Notes: generated by a model not told the origin, from the sequence alone. Positions 7,684 through 14,890 are shown, counted from the stretch's first letter. The stretch is 18,598 nucleotides of DNA from CAYXST01 sp964472495 (GCA_964472495.1 CAYYLD010000011.1:1-18598); one strand, 5' to 3'. A program made the numbers and translations.

Positions 7684-7697
7684 ATTTTTCTCCTTCC

Positions 7698-7720
7698 TCG
7701 GGGCGTCCCTCTCGGAGCGC
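7698..7720. repeat. Fragment of a module P arm upstream of serS
   Basis: CTCGGGGCGTCCCTCTCGG repeats the arm of the adjacent palindrome (CTCTCGGGGCGTCCC at 7722-7736) in direct orientation, without its partner arm. It looks like a deletion remnant or tandem duplication and ends 14 bases from the serS ATG. Confidence 0.65.
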
Positions 7721-7790
7721 CCTCTCGGGGCGTCCCTTTTTTATACACCCTTTTCGAAAAGGGCGTATAAAAAAGGGACGCCCCGAGAGG
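7721..7790. repeat. Module P: nearly perfect 35-bp-arm palindrome between the HD gene and serS
   Basis: The 70 bases form two 35-base arms with a single mismatch and essentially no loop. The left arm runs CCTCTCGGGGCGTCCC, then a run of six T, ATAC, and CCCTTTTC at the centre; the right arm mirrors it. It corresponds to the outer arms of the composite elements, but without module C. It directly abuts the TGA stop of the HD hydrolase gene at 7791-7793. Read as protein, both strands give the same open peptide (PLGASLFYTPFSKR, then an A or V, then YKKGTPRE). Confidence 0.93.
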
Positions 7791-8348
7791 TCATAAACCT
7801 AAATCATCACTAATTCCCTGCATTGTCTCTAAACCAACCTTAACAAACTCTTCTAAACTTAAATCAATTTCCGAGCAAGCGGCAATTTTCTCCCGGTTCG
7901 CTCCTTGGGCAAAATGTCTCTCTTTAAATCTTTTTAAAACCGACTCAATCTTCAAATCAGCTAATTTTTTACTCGGCAAAACCAAAGTGGAAGCAACAAT
8001 TAAACCAGTCAAAGGGTCAACGCAATAAATCGCTTTTTCCAATCTGGTTTCTCTGACTTTACCAGTGGCTGGATTATGAGCCTTAACTGCTTCAATAATC
8101 GCCGAATCAAAGCCAGCTTTTTCCAAAATAGCCCCTCCGACTTTACCATGTTTTTCCGGATGGTCGCGATAATTGACCATCTCCATATCAATATCATGGA
8201 CCAAACCGGCTAACCCCCAAATTTCTTCGTCTTCGCTAAAGCGCCGGGCCAAGGCCCGCATAATCGCCTCGGTAGCCAGCATATGTTTGATGCTGTTTTC
8301 GTTTTTGACGTGCTGGCGAACTAATTGTAAGGCCTCTTGTTTATTCAT
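7791..8348 (-). CDS. HD-domain metal-dependent phosphohydrolase
   Basis: A 185-aa single-domain HD-superfamily protein. Candidate metal ligands are His22 (SIKHMLATEAIM), the His51-Asp52 pair in LAGLVHDIDMEM, His91 (VKAHNP) and Asp111 (YCVDPLTGLIVAS); this order and spacing fits HD hydrolases acting on nucleotides or phosphoesters. Helices dominate, and there is no membrane segment or extra domain. The substrate cannot be inferred. The gene starts 6 bases after the pilin-like gene stop, so the two are probably cotranscribed. Its stop codon is flush with the palindrome at 7721-7790, so an insertion may have defined or trimmed its end; the C-terminus (MQGISDDLGL) looks natural. No strong Shine-Dalgarno sequence, consistent with coupling to the gene before it. 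Confidence 0.88.
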   Translation of the reverse strand: MNKQEALQLVRQHVKNENSIKHMLATEAIMRALARRFSEDEEIWGLAGLVHDIDMEMVNYRDHPEKHGKVGGAILEKAGFDSAIIEAVKAHNPATGKVRETRLEKAIYCVDPLTGLIVASTLVLPSKKLADLKIESVLKRFKERHFAQGANREKIAACSEIDLSLEEFVKVGLETMQGISDDLGL

Positions 8349-8354
8349 ATTATC

Positions 8355-8882
8355 TCATTGAATTCCAGAAACTCCTATGGTAATTGTCCCGCCATAATTA
8401 AAATTAGTACCATTGCAAGTAGTCACCCCCGGACTGGCGATATCTGGGTTTTCTAATTTATAAACCAGCATATACCATTGCTGTCGGCATCCGTAATTAA
8501 GAGAATAGAAACAATAATTATATTTTCCACTTCTAGGCCAGCCACCGGTCTCATTCTTAGGGTCCCCAGGAAGATTAATATAGCCGTCTAATTTACTCTG
8601 TAAAGTGTCCCAGCTGCCGTCCGAACTATTACTCCAACCACTGCTAGGCGAACCAGCTCCTCCGGAAGCCGGGTATTTGCCTTTGTCACTATAATACATC
8701 TCCAAAGCTAACATCATTTGCCTAATATCTGATTTCCTTCTAGAATCTCGGGCTTTTTCCCTGGCTTTATTAACGCTAACCAAAACAATCGTCGCCAATA
8801 AACCGATAATAGCGATAACGACTAATAATTCTATCAAAGTAAACCCTTTTTGACTGCGGCGATGGCTAAAAATCTCCAGCAT
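8355..8882 (-). CDS. Type IV pilin-like / pseudopilin protein
   Basis: A 175-aa prepilin. Residues 1-13 (MLEIFSHRRSQKG) are a basic leader ending in the Gly recognised by prepilin peptidase. The mature N-terminus FTLIELLVVIAIIGLLATIV carries the conserved Glu at +5 and the hydrophobic helix used in filament assembly. A continuing alpha-helix (NKAREKARDSRRKSDIRQMM) and a globular C-terminal domain follow, with Cys in NYCFYSLNYGC and TTCNG. It may be a minor pilin, a pseudopilin or a com-type pilin; no other pilus gene is in the window to decide. Pilin-type proteins are common in Patescibacteria, where they are thought to serve DNA uptake or attachment. Upstream is a 223-base spacer holding a composite repeat; no clear ribosome site is visible. 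Confidence 0.93.
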   Translation of the reverse strand: MLEIFSHRRSQKGFTLIELLVVIAIIGLLATIVLVSVNKAREKARDSRRKSDIRQMMLALEMYYSDKGKYPASGGAGSPSSGWSNSSDGSWDTLQSKLDGYINLPGDPKNETGGWPRSGKYNYCFYSLNYGCRQQWYMLVYKLENPDIASPGVTTCNGTNFNYGGTITIGVSGIQ

Positions 8883-8887
8883 TTTTC

Positions 8888-8978
8888 GGGAGAGATTTAG
8901 GAGATAAACTTAGGAGCAAAATTCCTCAGCTTTTCTCTCCGATGGTGTCTCTCCGAGGGCGTCCCTCAAAACCCCCTT
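8888..8978 (-). other. Inverted repeats and arm fragments in the pilin gene leader
   Basis: CGGGAGAGA (8888-8896) and TTCTCTCCG (about 8933-8941) are near-complementary and enclose a duplicated TTAGGAG and a small AGGA/TCCT hairpin, so the pilin leader could fold. Next to it GAGGGCGTCCCTCAAAACC (8954-8972) matches the palindrome-arm fragments near 11120-11146. Whether this structure matters for pilin expression is not evident. Confidence 0.35.
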
Positions 8979-9093
8979 CCGGGGCGTCTCTTTTGACTAC
9001 GCCCTAAAGGGTCGCCCTTTCGGACACGTCCTTTGCTTCACAAAGGGCGTGATCCTCAATGGCAACCCTTATTAGTCAAAAGGGACGTCCCGG
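8979..9093. repeat. Composite palindromic element between lysS and the pilin gene, inverted core
   Basis: Outer arms CCGGGGCGTCTCTTTTGACTA and TAGTCAAAAGGGACGTCCCGG pair with few mismatches. The 64-bp core at 9007-9070 is in the opposite orientation to the copies at 2774 and 6273: AAGGGTCGCCC, CGGACACGTCC, hairpin loop, GATCCTCAATGGCAACCCTT. It ends 12 bases from the lysS stop codon. Confidence 0.9.
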
Positions 9094-9105
9094 GAACTAC
9101 ACCCT

Positions 9106-10452
9106 TTATTTAGGTCTCATCAGAGGGAATAAAATAACTTCTCTTAAGCTGTGTGAATCGGTCAGCAGGGCGACTAAACGGTCTAGGCCCAGACCAAAAC
9201 CGGCCGCCGGCGGCATACCGTATTCCAAGGCCTCAATAAAATCTTTATCATAGGGTTGGGCTTCCTCGTCTCCTTTTTGACGCATCTTCTCCTGTTCTTT
9301 AAAACGTTTATCCTGTTCTATCGGGTCGCTTAATTCAGAAAAGGCATTAACTAATTCCAGGCCGCCAACCACTAACTGAAAGCGAGCTGCTTTGTCCGAT
9401 TCCTTATCTAATTGTTTAGCCAACGGCGAAATTCCTACTGGGTGATGAGTAATAAAAGTCGGTTCAATTATTTTCTTTATCGCCTCTTTAACCTCTTCAT
9501 CGTCCCGGCCTAATTTTAAAAATTCTATTCGTTTCCAAGGTCGCTTAAAATTGATTTTCTTACCTTGATAAACTACCTGTTGACGACCGGCCAACAGATA
9601 ATTAAACATCTCTTCGGTCATCTTCATTAAATCTTCGTAATCAGCATAAGCCCAATAGAATTCCAACTCGGTAAAATCAGGATTATGATGAGCATCAAGC
9701 CCTTCATTACGAAAACAGCGGCCAATTTCATAAATTTTTTCCAAGCCGCCGATTAAACATCTTTTTAAATAAAGTTCGGGAGCAATGCGTAAATACAAAT
9801 CTATGTCCAAAGCATTATGATGAGTTTGGAAAGACCGGGCTAAAGCGCCGCCGGGAATTAATTGCAAAATCGGCGTCTCTACTTCAACGAATCCCCTCTT
9901 TTCTAAAAATTCCCGGAGGGCTTTGATAATCTGACTGCGTTTTAAAAATTTTTCCTTGACTTGTTTGTTCATTAACAAGTCCAGATATCTCTTGCGGAAT
10001 CTTTCTTCGACGTCTTTGAGACCGTGCCACTTTTCCGGCAAGGCGGCCAAACTTTTGGATAAAATACGGTAATCTTTGACTAATAAAGTTTTTTCGCCTT
10101 TCTTAGTTAAAAAAAGTTTTCCTTTGGCCTGGATAAAATCACCGACATCAAAATTAGCCAAGAAAAATTTATACTTTTCTTCGCCTAACTCATCTTTCTT
10201 TAAGTAAATCTGGAATTTAGCCGAACCATCTTCCAGATGAGCAAAGGCAGAACCGCCGTGTTCCCGAATCGTCCGCAGACGGCCAACCAAAATAGCCTTC
10301 TTTTTTTCGGCGGTCAGCTGTTCGAACTTATCAATCGCCTCCTGGCAAGTATTAGTCCGTTCAACTTTAGCCGGATAAGGATTAATTCCTTTCTGACGAA
10401 AGGCCTCTAATTTCTTCAATCTGGCTTGTTTAATTGATTGACTTTGCCTCAC
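9106..10452 (-). CDS. lysS: Lysyl-tRNA synthetase, class II
   Basis: A 448-aa class II LysRS attaching lysine to tRNA-Lys. The N-terminal OB-fold anticodon domain spans about 50-135 (AILVGRLRTIREHGGSAFAHL). The catalytic domain has motif 1 around 186-202 (GFVEVETPILQLIPGGALAR), YLRIAPELYLKRCLIGG, motif 2 with FRNEGLDAHHNPDFTELEFY, and motif 3 near the C-terminus (AAGFGLGLDRLVALLTDS ... ILFPLMRP). It is shorter than the roughly 500 residues common in proteobacteria, mainly between motifs 2 and 3. The start is GTG at 10452; no ATG is available nearby and no Shine-Dalgarno sequence is clear. It begins 9 bases after greA stops, so the two are almost certainly cotranscribed and possibly coupled. 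Confidence 0.96.
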   Translation of the reverse strand: MRQSQSIKQARLKKLEAFRQKGINPYPAKVERTNTCQEAIDKFEQLTAEKKKAILVGRLRTIREHGGSAFAHLEDGSAKFQIYLKKDELGEEKYKFFLANFDVGDFIQAKGKLFLTKKGEKTLLVKDYRILSKSLAALPEKWHGLKDVEERFRKRYLDLLMNKQVKEKFLKRSQIIKALREFLEKRGFVEVETPILQLIPGGALARSFQTHHNALDIDLYLRIAPELYLKRCLIGGLEKIYEIGRCFRNEGLDAHHNPDFTELEFYWAYADYEDLMKMTEEMFNYLLAGRQQVVYQGKKINFKRPWKRIEFLKLGRDDEEVKEAIKKIIEPTFITHHPVGISPLAKQLDKESDKAARFQLVVGGLELVNAFSELSDPIEQDKRFKEQEKMRQKGDEEAQPYDKDFIEALEYGMPPAAGFGLGLDRLVALLTDSHSLREVILFPLMRPK

Positions 10453-10461
10453 TTTATTGAT

Positions 10462-10968
10462 TTATTTTATCTTAACTATCTTATAGTTAACTTTTTTCTT
10501 CGGCGTCTCTACTTCAATTATATCATCAACTCGATGACCAAAAAAGGCCTGGCCCAAAGGCGATTCGTTGGAAATCTTCCCCTGGCTCGGGTCAGCTTCT
10601 TGAGAACCGACGATGGTAAAGACTTGCCGCTTGGCTGGAGGCCTTTTCTTAAATAAATCTTTAAATTTAGGTGAATTAGTTCGGTCAACTAATTCCACTT
10701 CAATGACTGAGCCTATTTCGACTTGCTGTTGTCTTTTTCTGCCCGGCCTGACTAAAGAAGTTTCCTTAATGATTCTTTCCAATTCCAAAATCCTCCCTTC
10801 ATTAAAAGCCTGGGCTTCCTTAGCGGCCGCATACTCGGTATTTTCAGCTAAATCACCCAAGGCCTTTGCCTCTTCCAAGTGTTGAGCAATCTCCTGCCGT
10901 TTAATCGTTCTTCTTTCCTCTAATTCTTTTTTTAATTTTTTGAGTCCCTCGCTTGAAATATATTTCAT
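10462..10968 (-). CDS. greA: Transcript cleavage/elongation factor GreA
   Basis: A 168-aa Gre factor that enters the RNA polymerase secondary channel and stimulates cleavage of backtracked RNA. The N-terminal coiled coil (about 1-75) has its tip at ALGDLAENTEYAAAKEAQ, including the acidic Asp39 and Glu42 that help hold the catalytic metal. The C-terminal FKBP-like domain ends in SQGKISNESPLGQAFFGHRV and IIEVETPKKKVNYKIVKI, as in GreA. It is about 10 residues longer than E. coli GreA, owing to a basic insertion near residues 100-115 (KFKDLFKKRPPAKRQ). The ATG at 10968 has no clear ribosome site; TATAAC lies 5 bases upstream. Nested palindromic elements fill the spacer to mrdA. Next downstream is lysS, 9 bases away. 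Confidence 0.96.
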   Translation of the reverse strand: MKYISSEGLKKLKKELEERRTIKRQEIAQHLEEAKALGDLAENTEYAAAKEAQAFNEGRILELERIIKETSLVRPGRKRQQQVEIGSVIEVELVDRTNSPKFKDLFKKRPPAKRQVFTIVGSQEADPSQGKISNESPLGQAFFGHRVDDIIEVETPKKKVNYKIVKIK

Positions 10969-10985
10969 AAATCGTTATAAGCTTT

Positions 10986-11107
10986 AAAGGGTCGCCTTTT
11001 TGGACACAAGAAGGGCGTGCTTCGAGACTCCACGCCCTTGCGAAGCAAAGGACGTAATCGAGAGGTACACCCTTTGGCGAAGGCACGATCCAAAAGGGCA
11101 ACCCTTT
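10986..11107. repeat. Nested palindromic element: module C inserted in module C
   Basis: The outer ends AAAGGGTCGCC...TGGA (10986 onward) and TCCAAAAGGGCAACCCTTT (to 11107) are those of one core. In its middle sits a second, complete core at 11011-11074, starting AAGGGCGTGC and ending TACACCCTT, with its own hairpin (CACGCCCTTGCGAAGC). The inner copy resembles the one inside the glycosyltransferase gene. The arrangement shows one copy landing inside another and lies 17 bases before the greA ATG. Confidence 0.85.
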
Positions 11108-11110
11108 ATA

Positions 11111-11150
11111 CCCTTCGAGGACGTCCCTCAGGAGGCGTCCCTCAAAACTA
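11111..11150. repeat. Module P arm fragments downstream of mrdA
   Basis: CGAGGACGTCCCTCAGG and GGAGGCGTCCCTCAAAAC are tandem, diverged copies of the GGGGCGTCCCT arm. The second ends 7 bases from the mrdA stop codon. Similar single arms occur at 7698 and 8954. They look like decayed or partially deleted elements. Confidence 0.6.
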
Positions 11151-11157
11151 CACCTTT

Positions 11158-13098
11158 TTACTGATTAAAATACCATTCTAATACTTCTTTGGCAACTGGT
11201 AAAGCTACCTGCGATCCTTCGCCACCTCCTTCAATTAATACAGTCAGGATAATTTCCGGTTCTTCATAGGGAGCATAACCAATAAACCAGGCGTGGGCTT
11301 GTCCGCTTGAACCAAATTGAGCTGTCCCCGTTTTGCCAGCCACCTCAACCGATAAATCAGCTAAAGAGCGGGCCGAGCCGGATAGAACCGCTTGACGCAT
11401 CCCCTGCCGGACTATCTTAATATTTTCTTCCTGAATAAATTCCTGACGGATAATTTCAGTTGGCATGTCTTCGACTATTTCTCCCCCTAAGTCAACAATT
11501 TTATCAACTATTTGGGGCTGATAGAGAATACCGCCGTTGGCGATACTGGCCAAAGCCACGGTCATCTGAAGAGGCGTGACTAAAATATCACCCTGGCCAA
11601 TAGCCAGATGGTAAGTATCACCAAGATACCATTCCTCATCCGGCTTTTTCTCTTTTTTCCAAGCCGGGTCAGGAACTAAACCTTTTTTTTCACCAAATAA
11701 ATCTATTTGGCTGGCCTGACCCAAACCAAAATATTGCAAATATTCTTTAATTCGGTCAACGCCCAAACCTTCTATTCGGCCATAGCCGCCGCCAATGGTA
11801 TAGAAATAGACGTTACAGGACTGGGCGATGGCCTTAATCATATCAGTCAATCCATGAGTTTTCCAATCGGGATAATAATAAATTATCTGAGGATTATATT
11901 GATTAGGTACACTCAAGCCGCCTCGGCAATCAATTTGTCGAGTAGGACTGATAATTTCTTCTTCCAGAGCGGCCGCGGCGATTAACGGTTTAATTGTTGA
12001 ACCGGAAGGATACTGGCCGGCCAGAACCCGATTCAAGAAAGGATTAGCCGGGTCATTCTTCAAAGCGGCCAAATCCTCCGGGCTGATGCCTTGAGCAAAA
12101 AGATTATTATCAAAACTAGGCAAGCTGACCAAAGCTAAAACACCGCCATTGCGCGGGTCAATGGCCAAAGCAGCCGCTTTTCTTGAAATACCTAATCGCT
12201 TGAGTGTTTTTTCAAGCGTCTGATAAAGTTTTTCCTGTAATTCCTGGTCAATAAAAAGAACTAAACCCTGGCCGGGCTGAGCTGACTTAGCGGCTAGCAA
12301 ATTCTGGCTTTTACCTGAAGAATCTACCTCTACTTGTTCTTGGCCGGGCTGACCCCGCAGAACAGATTCATAACTTAATTCCAAACCAGTTTTGCCAATT
12401 TGTTCATTGCGCGAATAATCCGGGTGTTCTTCCAAATCATCCGGGCTAAGCTGGCCGGTATAGCCTAAAAGATGAGCGAAATAAGAAGCTTCAATATATT
12501 GCCGTTGTGGATTCTTCTCCAACCGCCAACCGGGCCAATCTTTAACCAAGCTTTCCAAAACCAAAGCCATCGACCGGTCAATATTCTTAGCCACTACCAG
12601 CTGACTGACTTGGCCGGTTGCCTGAGCTATTTTTTCCTCCATTTCTCTCTTAACTTGCCCAGCCGGCCTGTCTTCTTGGTTAATCAAACCAGCTATTTCT
12701 TCTAAAATCTCCTCTTGAATGGACTGAGGATTAGCCAAAAAATCATTCAAATTAACTGTTAAATCAAAACTGGGAATATTGTAGACCAGCGGCTGACCCA
12801 AATGGTCATAAATAATCCCCCGGGGGGCGGGTAAAGAGTAAACTCTCAAACGATTCCCTTGAGCTAAATTATAATAATACTCTCCTTTGACTATCTCCAA
12901 ATGGCCGGCCCGCAGAAACAAAATTGACAAGCAAGCAATAATCAAAGCATAAAAAAGAAAAAAATTGCGATGTTTAATCGGCTGTTCCAGTTTGCCTTTA
13001 TCCTCTAAAGAATGAATGGCCTCGGCATCTAAAAAAATTTCCTCGGCTTCAATGCTTTCACGAACCTTGTTTTTGATAAAATATTTTTTTAATTCCAT
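11158..13098 (-). CDS. mrdA: Penicillin-binding protein 2, elongasome transpeptidase
   Basis: A 646-aa class B PBP that cross-links peptidoglycan during cell elongation, working with MreC/MreD and a SEDS glycosyltransferase (RodA, not in this window). A cytoplasmic N-terminus of about 43 residues and one membrane helix (about 44-63) are followed by the pedestal domain, starting RLRVYSLPAPRGIIYDHLGQ. The transpeptidase domain has the catalytic SxxK motif S367-TIK (YPSGSTIKP), SxN at S427-CN and KTG at K589-TGTAQF. All three are intact, so it should be active and beta-lactam binding. The ATG at 13098 overlaps the end of mreD by 41 bases with no separate ribosome site, implying translational coupling. 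Third gene of mreC-mreD-mrdA. Confidence 0.96.
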   Translation of the reverse strand: MELKKYFIKNKVRESIEAEEIFLDAEAIHSLEDKGKLEQPIKHRNFFLFYALIIACLSILFLRAGHLEIVKGEYYYNLAQGNRLRVYSLPAPRGIIYDHLGQPLVYNIPSFDLTVNLNDFLANPQSIQEEILEEIAGLINQEDRPAGQVKREMEEKIAQATGQVSQLVVAKNIDRSMALVLESLVKDWPGWRLEKNPQRQYIEASYFAHLLGYTGQLSPDDLEEHPDYSRNEQIGKTGLELSYESVLRGQPGQEQVEVDSSGKSQNLLAAKSAQPGQGLVLFIDQELQEKLYQTLEKTLKRLGISRKAAALAIDPRNGGVLALVSLPSFDNNLFAQGISPEDLAALKNDPANPFLNRVLAGQYPSGSTIKPLIAAAALEEEIISPTRQIDCRGGLSVPNQYNPQIIYYYPDWKTHGLTDMIKAIAQSCNVYFYTIGGGYGRIEGLGVDRIKEYLQYFGLGQASQIDLFGEKKGLVPDPAWKKEKKPDEEWYLGDTYHLAIGQGDILVTPLQMTVALASIANGGILYQPQIVDKIVDLGGEIVEDMPTEIIRQEFIQEENIKIVRQGMRQAVLSGSARSLADLSVEVAGKTGTAQFGSSGQAHAWFIGYAPYEEPEIILTVLIEGGGEGSQVALPVAKEVLEWYFNQ

Positions 13099-13573
13099 AC
13101 AAAAAAGCTAAGAGAGCCATATTATAAAAAGCGAAGAGAAACAAATCGGCTAAATAATTCAAAGAGAAAAGAGACGAATAAATTTCTTGCTGACTCAAAT
13201 TAACTGAAATAAATAGTTTAGTTAAACCAAATAAAGCCAACTCGTAAAACAAACTGGCTAAACCAATTAAAAAAAGAATAATCCAGAATTTGGTTTCAGA
13301 AAAAATACTTCGATTAAACCAATTAATAAAATAAGTGGTCATCAGCAAGCTCAAACTAATCAGACCGAAAGGCAGGCCGGAAAACAAATCTAAAAAAAGA
13401 CCGGCTAAAATTACTAACCACCAAACTTTTCTAAAATCTCTAAAAATGACCAGCAGTAAAATTAAAACTAAAACTAAATCAGGAATAATTCCTCTCAAGG
13501 CCAAAAAAGGAAGCAGGGTTGTTTGCAAAATAACCGCCAACAATAGACCCAAAATGACAAGAAAAGTTTTCAT
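13058..13573 (-). CDS. mreD: Rod-shape-determining membrane protein MreD
   Basis: A 171-aa hydrophobic protein with about five membrane segments, matching the MreD size and pattern. The start MKTFLVILGLLLAVILQTTL and the segment PDLVLVLILLLVIFRDFRKV, followed by GLFLDLFSGLPFGLISLSL, are family hallmarks. It is thought to bridge MreC and the elongasome in the membrane. Its ATG overlaps the TGA of mreC in an ATGA arrangement, and its 3' end overlaps mrdA by 41 bases, so all three proteins are probably made by coupled translation. Family assignment is supported by position as much as by sequence. Confidence 0.93.
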   Translation of the reverse strand: MKTFLVILGLLLAVILQTTLLPFLALRGIIPDLVLVLILLLVIFRDFRKVWWLVILAGLFLDLFSGLPFGLISLSLLMTTYFINWFNRSIFSETKFWIILFLIGLASLFYELALFGLTKLFISVNLSQQEIYSSLFSLNYLADLFLFAFYNMALLAFLYGIKKIFYQKQGS

Positions 13574-14367
13574 TGATTCTTAATCACAAAAACTTTATTT
13601 AAGCTAACGAAATCAACGGCCGGTTTGACTCTGGTCTCTTGGAAAATCTCTACATCAATCGAAATAATTTGGCTAATTCGACCAATGAGTAAACCGGCTG
13701 GAAAAAGACCGGCCAAGCCCGAAGTAACTATTGTTTGGCCCTCTTCAACATTCTCCCCTTGAGGAATAAAATCAACTGTTAAATTAAGACCCTGATTACT
13801 TTTGATTAAACCGGTTACTCCTGATTCTTGAATAAGAGCGTTAACTCGGCTATTGGGGTCAAGAATTAACTGAATCTTGGCCGAAGAATCGGCTACGCCA
13901 ATTACCCGACCGACCAGAAAATTACCGGCCGTAATTACGGCTGCTCCCTCTTTAACTCCGTCTTGGCTACCTTGATTTATTAAAAGAGTTTTTTCAAGAA
14001 GAGACGAACTATGGCCGACGACGCTGGCTAAAATCAATTCTGGCGATTCCGGAGAAGATATGGCTAACTGCTGACGGAGAAATTCATTTTCCCGAGTCGC
14101 CTCTTTCAATTGGACTAATTGACTCAACAAGTCTTCATTCTCTTCTTCTAATCTAATCTTCTCTTGGTTAAGTCGGCTGATTAAGGCAAGCGAGCCAGCC
14201 ATCTGATTAACCTTTGAAGAAAACTGATAACTAATTTTTTGAACTGAAGCAGTCAAACCAAAAAAAACATCTTGAGGAATTTTTAACCAGCCCTGGTTGT
14301 TTAGAAAAATAAGGCCAACAATGACAAATAAAGAAACGATTAAAGGGTGAGTTAAAATTCTTCTCAT
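13570..14367 (-). CDS. mreC: Rod-shape-determining protein MreC
   Basis: A 265-aa bitopic protein that activates the elongasome from the periplasmic or outer side. A short N-terminus and one membrane helix (about 7-23) are followed by a coiled coil (about 55-100: LNQEKIRLEEENEDLLSQL) and the two beta-barrel domains (EKTLLINQGSQDGVKEGAAV; NFLVGRVIGVADSSAKIQL; VEEGQTIVTSGLAGLFPAGL). The frame extends upstream to 14493, but those 42 codons read through a hairpin repeat in the leader and resemble no MreC. The ATG at 14367, placed at the usual N-terminus (MRRILTHPLIVSLF), is the better start. A good promoter lies about 110 bases upstream. The TGA stop overlaps the mreD ATG. Confidence 0.95.
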   Translation of the reverse strand: MRRILTHPLIVSLFVIVGLIFLNNQGWLKIPQDVFFGLTASVQKISYQFSSKVNQMAGSLALISRLNQEKIRLEEENEDLLSQLVQLKEATRENEFLRQQLAISSPESPELILASVVGHSSSLLEKTLLINQGSQDGVKEGAAVITAGNFLVGRVIGVADSSAKIQLILDPNSRVNALIQESGVTGLIKSNQGLNLTVDFIPQGENVEEGQTIVTSGLAGLFPAGLLIGRISQIISIDVEIFQETRVKPAVDFVSLNKVFVIKNQ

Positions 14368-14383
14368 TTTTATTTTACTGCCT

Positions 14384-14456
14384 GAGTAAGTCGCCAAAGG
14401 CGACGCATCGAAGGCCGAGTCCCTTCGACTTCGCTCGCTCGGCTCGCTTCGCTCAG
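14384..14456. repeat. GC-rich hairpin repeat in the mreC leader (different family)
   Basis: CCTGAG at about 14380-14385 and CTCAGG at 14453-14458 frame a region with a perfect GTCGCC-AAA-GGCGAC type hairpin (14389-14403) and a run of CTTCGCTCGCTCGGCTCGC. The sequence CCCTTCGACTTCGCTCGC ... GCTCAGGG belongs to a general type of dispersed repeat seen in many bacterial genomes. It shares no clear sequence with the C/P family. It lies within the predicted 5' untranslated region of mreC. Confidence 0.6.
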
Positions 14457-14483
14457 GGAATAAACAAATAACAATTAACAACC

Positions 14484-14512
14484 ATTTTAACACAGTTAAA
14501 ATTAAAATACAA
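14484..14512 (-). promoter_or_regulatory. Promoter of mreC-mreD-mrdA
   Basis: Minus-strand TTGTAT (14512-14507), a 17-base spacer, then TAAAAT (14489-14484) with TG one base upstream, i.e. an extended -10. Expected start near 14477 and a leader of about 110 bases containing the hairpin repeat at 14384-14456. The -35 box overlaps the last T residues of the preceding gene's terminator. Confidence 0.6.
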
Positions 14513-14549
14513 AAAGTCTGGCCAGCTTAAATAAAACTCGTCAGACTTT
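14507..14549 (-). terminator. Intrinsic terminator after the 63-aa membrane protein gene
   Basis: AAAGTCTG (14513-14520) pairs with CAGACTTT (14542-14549) over a 21-base loop. On the minus strand the stem runs into CTTTTTGTATTTT. It lies about 74 bases after the stop of the small gene at 14623. The loop is long, so strength is uncertain. Confidence 0.6.
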
Positions 14550-14622
14550 CGCCTGCCTAGAATAAATTTTTAATTCCGACTTTGCATCTCAGTAGGACAA
14601 TTAGAACAGTAAACCGAATTAA

Positions 14623-14814
14623 CTACATTGGCCTCTCCTCTTCTGAAGAAGGGCTTTCCGGGGTTTCGGTCGGACCAGTCGAAGAAGGCGTCTCTGGAGG
14701 AGTTTGAGGAGGCGTCGGCATTTCTGACCCTCCATCACCTTTCTTTCCTGACTTAAACCAATAGACCAGACCAATTACTACTACGATGCCGATAATAATA
14801 TATATCCAAAGCAT
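14623..14814 (-). CDS. Small single-pass membrane protein with Pro/Ser/Thr/Glu tail
   Basis: A 63-aa protein: an N-terminal membrane helix (residues 2-20, LWIYIIIGIVVVIGLVYWF), a basic patch (KSGKKG), then a disordered tail rich in Pro, Thr, Ser and Glu (PTPPQTPPETPSSTG ...). No family is recognised; many Parcubacteria-like genomes carry short proteins of this build. The frame opens earlier at 14847, but the ATG at 14814 has AGGTGA at proper spacing and places the helix at the very N-terminus, so it is preferred. The gene has its own promoter and terminator. Topology is probably helix in the membrane with the tail outside, or the reverse; the basic patch after the helix slightly favours a cytoplasmic tail. 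Confidence 0.75.
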   Translation of the reverse strand: MLWIYIIIGIVVVIGLVYWFKSGKKGDGGSEMPTPPQTPPETPSSTGPTETPESPSSEEERPM

Positions 14815-14890
14815 ACTTTTCACCTGTTTAAACTTTAATTCAATCAATAAATTAAAGCTGTCCTCGACCTTTTAATAATAACCTACTTAT

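Noticed and set aside
6240..9093. Palindromic elements as ordinary intrinsic terminators
   Set aside because: The T-runs lie within the stems paired with A-runs, not after the hairpin, and many copies sit inside genes.
13570..13573. Recoded UGA (glycine) as in some CPR groups
   Set aside because: TGA ends mreC in an ATGA overlap with mreD, and also ends the HD gene and wecG at expected family lengths, so it acts as a stop.
14368..14493. Upstream extension of mreC to a start at 14493
   Set aside because: The 42 extra codons read the leader hairpin repeat, overlap the predicted promoter and precede the normal MreC N-terminus.
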